Source: Marvinbryantia sp. (GTDB taxonomy: Bacteria; Bacillota; Clostridia; Lachnospirales; Lachnospiraceae). From it: 18,439 nt of DNA. This document shows positions 14,204 through 18,439 of this stretch, piece after piece. A model generated the notes under the pieces. It saw nothing but the letters and a program-made list of their open reading frames with translations, made no database searches and was not told where the DNA came from. The stretch's first letter is position 1, and every line of letters starts with the position of its first letter. Position numbers and translations under genes: made by a program. The stretch is taken from NCBI GenBank assembly GCA_016297895.1, contig JAEDFS010000036.1, positions 1 to 18,439 on the forward strand, written 5' to 3'.

Positions 14204-15490
14204 ATGAGTAAAATACTGGTTATCGGCGGCGGAGCTGCCGGTATGTTTGCCGCCATCGAGGCTGCCGGAAAAGGAAAAGAGGTTCACCTTCTGGAAAAGA
14301 ATGAACGGTTGGGGAAAAAGGTGTATATTACAGGAAAGGGCCGGTGTAATCTGACCAATGCCTGTGATATGGAGAAATTGTTTGAAAGTGTCTGCACGAA
14401 CCGGAAGTTTTTATACAGTGCCTTTTATGGGTATACCAATCAGGATGTGATCGATTTTTTTGAACGTCATGGCATGAAAACCAAGACAGAACGGGGAGAG
14501 CGTGTGTTTCCTCTTTCCGACAGATCAGCGGATGTGATCGATACACTTAAGAATGCGATGAAGAAGGCAGGTGTGCAGGTACACCTGAATACGCAGGTGA
14601 AGGAGCTGCTGACGGAAGACGTGCAGGGAGCCGATCCCAAAGATCATAAGAAAAAGGTTACGGGTGTCAGGCTGGCTGATGGAAGAATTCTGAAAGCGGA
14701 TGCCATCCTTGTGGCCACCGGAGGATTTTCCTATCAGTCTACGGGATCCACGGGAGACGGATATGCCTTTGCAAGAGACTGCGGCCATAAGGTGACGGAG
14801 CTGTACCCGTCTCTGGTGCCTTTTAATACCAGGGAGGAATACGGAAAACGTCTGCAGGGGCTTTCCCTTCGAAATGTAAAGGTGTCGGTGTATGATGGAA
14901 AGAAATGCCTGTATGAGGATTTCGGGGAGATGATGTTTACCCATTTCGGAATCACAGGCCCTCTGATCCTGACAGCCAGCACGATAGTGTTAAAGAAACT
15001 GCGGCAGAAGGAACTGGACGTGTATATCGATCTGAAGCCGGCCCTTACGGAGGAACAGCTGGATGCCCGTCTTTTGCGAGAGTTTGAAGAGGGTAATAAA
15101 AAGCAGTTTAAAAATGTGATCGGGACGCTGTTCCCGGCAAAACTGACCCCTGTGATGATCGAACTGTCCGGAATCTGGCCGGAGAAACGGGTGAACGAGA
15201 TCACCCGAGAGGAAAGAAAGGCACTGATCTTGCTGATCAAGCATTTCCATTTGACGGCTACCGGGCTTAGAGATTATAATGAAGCTATTATTACAAGAGG
15301 CGGCGTTGCGGTGAAGGAAATCGATCCTGCTACAATGGAATCCAGACTGGTCAGAGGCCTGTATTTTGCAGGCGAGGTACTGGATCTGGATGCGGTGACA
15401 GGTGGATTTAATCTGCAGATCGCATGGTCTACCGGATATGCAGCGGGGCATGCCATGGGAGAACTGGGAGGAAACGAAAATGTCATATAA
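14204..15490 (+). CDS. HI0933/YhiN-family FAD-dependent oxidoreductase
   Basis: A 428-residue flavoprotein. The N-terminal dinucleotide-binding motif is VIGGGAAGMFAAIEAAGKG, followed by LEKNERLGKKVYITGKGRCNLTN, a hallmark of this family. Further on are ERGERVFPLSDRSADVIDTL, the second FAD-contact region LVATGGFSYQSTGSTGDGYA, and the C-terminal GLYFAGEVLDLDAVTGGFNL with the closing AWSTGYAAG helix. Homologues are annotated YhiN, 'aminoacetone oxidase family' or BaiN; the bile-acid reductase label belongs to a few characterised gut strains and is not supported here. The substrate is unknown. It overlaps cmk by 11 bases and is the first gene after the 14124 promoter; a weak SD (GAAAGG) precedes the ATG. 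Confidence 0.9.
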   Translation: MSKILVIGGGAAGMFAAIEAAGKGKEVHLLEKNERLGKKVYITGKGRCNLTNACDMEKLFESVCTNRKFLYSAFYGYTNQDVIDFFERHGMKTKTERGERVFPLSDRSADVIDTLKNAMKKAGVQVHLNTQVKELLTEDVQGADPKDHKKKVTGVRLADGRILKADAILVATGGFSYQSTGSTGDGYAFARDCGHKVTELYPSLVPFNTREEYGKRLQGLSLRNVKVSVYDGKKCLYEDFGEMMFTHFGITGPLILTASTIVLKKLRQKELDVYIDLKPALTEEQLDARLLREFEEGNKKQFKNVIGTLFPAKLTPVMIELSGIWPEKRVNEITREERKALILLIKHFHLTATGLRDYNEAIITRGGVAVKEIDPATMESRLVRGLYFAGEVLDLDAVTGGFNLQIAWSTGYAAGHAMGELGGNENVI

Positions 15491-16145
15491 TATTGCGATC
15501 GACGGGCCGGCAGGAGCCGGAAAAAGTACCATTGCCAGAAGAGTGGCAGCGGAAAAATCTTTTATTTATGTGGATACAGGGGCAATGTACCGGGCTATTG
15601 CATTGTACCTGATTCGAAAAGAGATCCGGGCGGAAGATACGGAAGCGATAAAACAGACGCTTTCGGAAATTGAAATCTCTATCTGCTATGAAAACGGGGA
15701 GCAGCAGGTGATCCTGAATGGAGAAAATGTCTCAGGACTGATACGCACGGAGCAGGTGGGAAATATGGCATCAAAGACGTCTGCGCTTCCCTGCGTCAGG
15801 GAGAAGCTTCTGGAGCTGCAGCGGACTCTGGCCAGAGAGCATGATGTGGTGATGGACGGAAGGGATATAGGTACCAATATTCTGCCGGATGCCCAGCTGA
15901 AGGTGTACCTGACTGCCAGTGTGGATACCAGGGCGAGGAGAAGATATCTGGAGCTTCGGGAGAAGGGACAGGAGTGCAGCCTGGAAGAGATCAGGAAAGA
16001 CATTGAGCAGAGAGATTATCAGGATATGCATCGCAAGATCGCACCGCTTTGCCAGGCAAAAGATGCGGTATTTCTGGATTCGTCTGATCTGACCATTGAC
16101 CAGGTGGTAGAACGGATCAGAGGACTCTGCGAAGGAAAAAAGTAG
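15480..16145 (+). CDS. cmk: Cytidylate kinase
   Basis: Phosphorylates CMP and dCMP using ATP, feeding CTP and dCTP pools. The 221-residue protein begins MSYNIAIDGPAGAGKST (P-loop, residues 9-17), followed by YVDTGAMYRAIALY, the CMP-binding NMASKTSALPCVREKL region, MDGRDIGTNILPDAQLKVYLTAS and the lid QRDYQDMHRKIAPL. All typical residues are there. ATG 15480 is chosen over the upstream frame because it has GGGAGG at 15466-15471 and begins at the family's usual point. It overlaps the flavoprotein stop by 11 bases. In Clostridia cmk, ispH and rpsA are often neighbours. Confidence 0.97.
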   Translation: MSYNIAIDGPAGAGKSTIARRVAAEKSFIYVDTGAMYRAIALYLIRKEIRAEDTEAIKQTLSEIEISICYENGEQQVILNGENVSGLIRTEQVGNMASKTSALPCVREKLLELQRTLAREHDVVMDGRDIGTNILPDAQLKVYLTASVDTRARRRYLELREKGQECSLEEIRKDIEQRDYQDMHRKIAPLCQAKDAVFLDSSDLTIDQVVERIRGLCEGKK

Positions 16146-16169
16146 AAAACAAGTGCTGAAAATAAAAAA

Positions 16170-16202
16170 ATGGACAGGAAAGGTTCTGAGATCTCTGTCC
16201 AT
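16170..16202 (+). other. Hairpin between cmk and ispH
   Basis: ATGGACAG (16170-16177) and CTGTCCAT (16195-16202) form a perfect 8-bp stem around a 17-base loop. It sits 25 bases after the cmk stop and 31 before the ispH start. No T-run follows, so it is more likely an RNA-processing or stability element than a terminator. Preceding bases are A-rich (ATAAAAAAA). Confidence 0.45.
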
Positions 16203-16233
16203 GGCATAGAATAAACAACAGGGGCAGATGGGA

Positions 16234-17085
16234 ATGAGGGTAATCGTAGCAAAAAGCGCCGGGTTCTGTTTTGGTGTAAAAAGAGCAGTAGAACGGGTAT
16301 ATGAGCAGGTGGAGAACGGAAAGAAGCCGATCTATACCTACGGCCCGATCATTCATAACGAAGAAGTGGTAAAAGATCTGGAGGAAAAGGGAGTCCGGGT
16401 CATTGATTCCAAAGAAGAGCTGGAGACACTTTCGGAAGGGACGGTCATCATCCGTTCCCATGGAGTGGGACAGGATATCTATGATCTGATCAGGGAGCGC
16501 AGACTGGAACTTGTGGATGCCACCTGCCCGTTTGTGAGAAAGATCCATAAGATCGTAAAACGGGAAAGCGAAGCAGGAAATGCGATCGTGATCATCGGCA
16601 GCCGTATCCATCCGGAAGTGGAGGGGATCAGGGGCTGGTGTAAAAACGGCGCAGAAGTGATCGAAAACGAGGAACAGGCTCTCAAATATGAAAAGAATCT
16701 GGATCATCCTGTGTGTATTGTGTCTCAAACGACATTTAACTACAAGAAATTTAAAAATTTAGTTGAAATTCTTTCGAAAAAGGGTTATGATAACAATGTT
16801 ATAAATACGATTTGCAGCGCTACGGAAGAACGGCAGCTGGAGGCGAGAGAGCTTGCGGAAAAGGCAGATGCCATGATCGTGATCGGTGGCCGTCACAGTT
16901 CCAATACGCAGAAGCTTTTCGAGATTTGTAGCAGTAAATGCGACGATACTTACTATATTCAGACACTTGATGACTTGGAACAGTATTCTTTTCCTCCTGT
17001 CGATTGTGTAGGTATTACTGCTGGGGCGTCGACCCCAAATCATTTAATTAAGGAGGTTCAAGAACATGTCAGAGATGAGCTTTGA
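16234..17085 (+). CDS. ispH: 4-hydroxy-3-methylbut-2-enyl diphosphate reductase
   Basis: The last enzyme of the MEP isoprenoid pathway: a 4Fe-4S protein that reduces HMBPP to IPP and DMAPP. ATG 16234 (MRVIVAKSAGFCFGV) is preferred over ATG 16228 because GGGG at 16221-16224 gives normal spacing; 283 residues. The three cluster cysteines are C12 (GFCFGV), C98 (DATCPFV) and C194 (TICSATEERQ). Substrate-site residues H41, H76 (RSHGV) and H126 (RIHPEVEG) are present, as is GGRHSSNT and the closing ITAGASTPNHLI. In many clostridia ispH is fused to rpsA; here it ends in a TGA that lies 20 bases inside rpsA in another frame. The last 350 bases are richer in AT than the first part. Confidence 0.97.
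   Translation: MRVIVAKSAGFCFGVKRAVERVYEQVENGKKPIYTYGPIIHNEEVVKDLEEKGVRVIDSKEELETLSEGTVIIRSHGVGQDIYDLIRERRLELVDATCPFVRKIHKIVKRESEAGNAIVIIGSRIHPEVEGIRGWCKNGAEVIENEEQALKYEKNLDHPVCIVSQTTFNYKKFKNLVEILSKKGYDNNVINTICSATEERQLEARELAEKADAMIVIGGRHSSNTQKLFEICSSKCDDTYYIQTLDDLEQYSFPPVDCVGITAGASTPNHLIKEVQEHVRDEL
17050..17057 (+). promoter_or_regulatory. Strong Shine-Dalgarno for rpsA inside ispH
   Basis: AAGGAGGT, a full anti-SD match, lies 8 bases before the rpsA ATG and within the last codons of ispH. It decides the start at 17066 and shows that the S1 protein is made separately rather than as a fusion. Confidence 0.9.
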
Positions 17086-18166
17086 GCAGATGTTAGAGGA
17101 ATCATTAAAAACTATCCATAACGGTCAGGTTGTGGAAGGTACAGTTATGGACGTAAAGGCAGACGAAATCGTCCTGAATATCGGCTATAAAGCAGATGGT
17201 ATTATTACCAGAAACGAGTACACCAACGAGGCAAATGTTGATTTGAGAGAAGTGGTTCACGTTGGCGATACCATGGAAGCAAAGGTTTTGAAAGTAAATG
17301 ACGGAGACGGACAGGTACTCCTTACTTATAAGAGACTGGCTGCAGAAAAAGGAAATAAGAGACTGGAAGAAGCATTCAACAACCAGGAAGTACTGACAGC
17401 TACCGTTGCTCAGGTATTAGGCGGCGGTTTAAGCGTAGTGGTAGATGAGGCAAGAGTCTTCATACCGGCAAGCTTGGTATCAGATACTTATGAGAAGAAT
17501 CTTGAAAAATATGCAGGTCAGGAAATTGAATTCGTGATTACAGAATTCAATCCAAGAAGAAGAAGAATCATCGGTGACCGCAAGCAGCTTTTGGTTGCAA
17601 GAAAAGCAGAACTTCAGAAAGAACTGTTTGAGAGAATCCATGTAGGCGATGTGGTAGAAGGCGTAGTGAAGAATGTAACAGATTTCGGTGCATTCATCGA
17701 TCTGGGCGGAGCAGACGGACTTCTTCATATTTCCGAGATGTCCTGGGGCAGAGTAGAAAATCCGAAGAAGGAATTCCATGTTGGCGATAAGCTGACTGTT
17801 CTGATCAAAGAGATCAATGGAAGCAAGATTGCTTTGAGTCTGAAATTTGAAGATCAGAATCCCTGGCTGACCGCTGCAGATAAATATGCAGTTGGCAACG
17901 TAGTTGTGGGACGTGTGGCAAGAATGACAGATTTCGGTGCCTTTGTAGAACTGGAACCGGGTGTAGATGCACTTCTTCATGTTTCTCAGATCTCTTATGA
18001 GCATGTGGACAAACCGGCAGATGTTCTTCAGATCGGTCAGGAGATTGAAGCGAAAGTGGTAGATTTCAACGAAGCTGACAAGAAGATCAGCCTGAGCATG
18101 AAAGCTCTGGAGCAGGCTCCTGCAAGAGATGCAGAAGTGCCGGCAGAAGATGCTGTAGAAGAATAA
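17066..18166 (+). CDS. rpsA: 30S ribosomal protein S1 homologue, four S1 domains
   Basis: Binds mRNA and helps it onto the 30S subunit. The 366-residue protein has four S1 (OB-fold) repeats at about 16-85, 101-168, 188-256 and 273-345; the last two carry the cleanest motifs (VVEGVVKNVTDFGAFIDLGG, VVGRVARMTDFGAFVELEPG). The six-domain form of Proteobacteria is longer; four domains is the usual Firmicutes size, and proteins of this type are also described as general RNA-binding S1 proteins. The tail is short and acidic (PAEDAVEE). Codon use is biased to a restricted set (AGA, GGC, GTT), as in highly expressed genes. It overlaps ispH by 20 bases, with its own strong SD, and is closed by the terminator at 18181. 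Confidence 0.95.
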   Translation: MSEMSFEQMLEESLKTIHNGQVVEGTVMDVKADEIVLNIGYKADGIITRNEYTNEANVDLREVVHVGDTMEAKVLKVNDGDGQVLLTYKRLAAEKGNKRLEEAFNNQEVLTATVAQVLGGGLSVVVDEARVFIPASLVSDTYEKNLEKYAGQEIEFVITEFNPRRRRIIGDRKQLLVARKAELQKELFERIHVGDVVEGVVKNVTDFGAFIDLGGADGLLHISEMSWGRVENPKKEFHVGDKLTVLIKEINGSKIALSLKFEDQNPWLTAADKYAVGNVVVGRVARMTDFGAFVELEPGVDALLHVSQISYEHVDKPADVLQIGQEIEAKVVDFNEADKKISLSMKALEQAPARDAEVPAEDAVEE

Positions 18167-18180
18167 GAATGAGCAATGGA

Positions 18181-18210
18181 AAGCCTCGATATATTATCGG
18201 GGCTTTTTTT
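18181..18210 (+). terminator. Intrinsic terminator after rpsA
   Basis: AAGCCTCGAT (18181-18190) pairs with ATCGGGGCTT (18196-18205), 10 bp with one G-T wobble, around the loop ATATT. A run of seven T (18204-18210) follows. This is the clearest terminator in the window and ends the flavoprotein-cmk-ispH-rpsA unit. Confidence 0.92.
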
Positions 18211-18250
18211 ACATCCTGAAGGCAGCAATAACAAACCGGTCTGTCAGACA

Positions 18251-18259
18251 TGTTATAAT
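18251..18259 (+). promoter_or_regulatory. Extended -10 promoter for the right-edge gene
   Basis: TGTTATAAT contains a perfect TATAAT (18254-18259) with the extended TG. No good -35 lies at the proper distance (ACAAAC at 18231-18236), which an extended -10 can offset. It falls just after the rpsA terminator, as expected for a new transcription unit. Confidence 0.65.
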
Positions 18260-18301
18260 GCGAAGAACAGATGTGAGAATTCCAGTGACAGGGAGGTATG
18301 T

Positions 18302-18439
18302 ATGAGTTCCGTTTTCGAAAAAATGATGAATGATTTCAGCCGGCAGGACGGAGAGATCCTGCTGGAGACCTGTATGTCTTTTCAGCCGGGAGAGACAAAA
18401 AAGGTGCCCCTTAGATATCGCCTGATTGCTCTTGGGTTT
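18302..18439 (+). CDS. Unrecognised protein, N-terminal 46 residues (runs off window)
   Basis: An open frame starts at ATG 18302, five bases after GGGAGG (18291-18296), and stays open to the end. It reads MSSVFEKMMNDFSRQDGEIL, then LETCMSFQPGETKKVPLRYR, then LIALGF. The nearby ATG 18298 is in another frame and stops after 11 codons. An independent promoter and a strong ribosome-binding site support expression. No signal peptide or known motif is visible in this part, and I do not recognise the family. Confidence 0.75.
   Translation, partial: MSSVFEKMMNDFSRQDGEILLETCMSFQPGETKKVPLRYRLIALGF

Noticed and set aside
15402..15479. N-terminal extension of cmk
   Set aside because: It overlaps the flavoprotein's conserved C-terminus, and Cmk proteins begin near the P-loop as encoded from ATG 15480.
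14204..15490. Naming the flavoprotein BaiN (bile-acid 7-dehydroxylation)
   Set aside because: Family membership alone does not show this activity, and no other bai genes are present in the window.
16170..16214. 14-codon open frame starting at the cmk-ispH hairpin
   Set aside because: No Shine-Dalgarno precedes it and it coincides with the stem, so a leader peptide is not supported.
1..18439. CRISPR arrays, tRNA or rRNA genes, insertion sequences, prophage or defence islands
   Set aside because: No regular repeat-spacer pattern, no tRNA-like cloverleaf in the gaps, and no transposase, integrase or phage gene was seen. Intergenic gaps are all under 250 bases.

Overview
This window looks like a chromosomal, mostly core-genome segment of a Gram-positive anaerobe of the Clostridia, most likely Lachnospiraceae. 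That is an inference from family-level features: a secA-prfB pair, an RF2 gene with a programmed +1 frameshift, the MEP-pathway enzyme IspH directly overlapping a four-domain S1 protein, an ACT-hom-apgM threonine cluster, purine-rich Shine-Dalgarno sites and moderate G+C. No rRNA, tRNA, insertion sequence, prophage gene or CRISPR array was seen.

Layout. 1-2423: the 3' end of secA, a weak hairpin, then prfB (RF2), whose reading frame is interrupted by an in-frame UGA at codon 26. 2447-5601: three close-packed or overlapping genes for an SPFH protein with tandem zinc ribbons, a two-zinc-ribbon protein with a C-terminal membrane anchor, and a secreted or anchored TPM-domain protein. The set resembles the membrane-stress module ydjGHI of Bacillus subtilis, but no PspA-like gene is present here. 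5647-8581: an ACT-domain protein, homoserine dehydrogenase and an archaeal-type phosphoglycerate mutase homologue that may be the missing homoserine kinase. A terminator follows. 8628-12415: tex, nudC and a class I methyltransferase, closed by a very strong 18-bp hairpin shared with the convergent gene.

12475-13959 (minus strand) is the most unusual gene: a UDP-glucose 6-dehydrogenase carrying an N-terminal XRE-type helix-turn-helix domain in the same frame. A near-perfect inverted repeat sits 30-52 bases upstream of its start, next to a possible -10 box, which suggests an enzyme that controls its own promoter. The divergent intergenic region (13960-14203) also carries a good extended -10 promoter for the plus-strand run 14204-18166: a HI0933/YhiN-type flavoprotein, cmk, ispH and rpsA. 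Three of these genes overlap or nearly touch, and the run ends in a classic terminator at 18181-18210. A new promoter and the first 46 codons of an unrecognised gene run off the right edge.

The window is mainly housekeeping (protein export, translation termination and initiation, threonine synthesis, RNA metabolism, nucleotide and isoprenoid synthesis). The best candidates for new biology are the XRE-Ugd fusion with its palindrome, the PspA-less SPFH/zinc-ribbon/TPM module, and the putative homoserine kinase.
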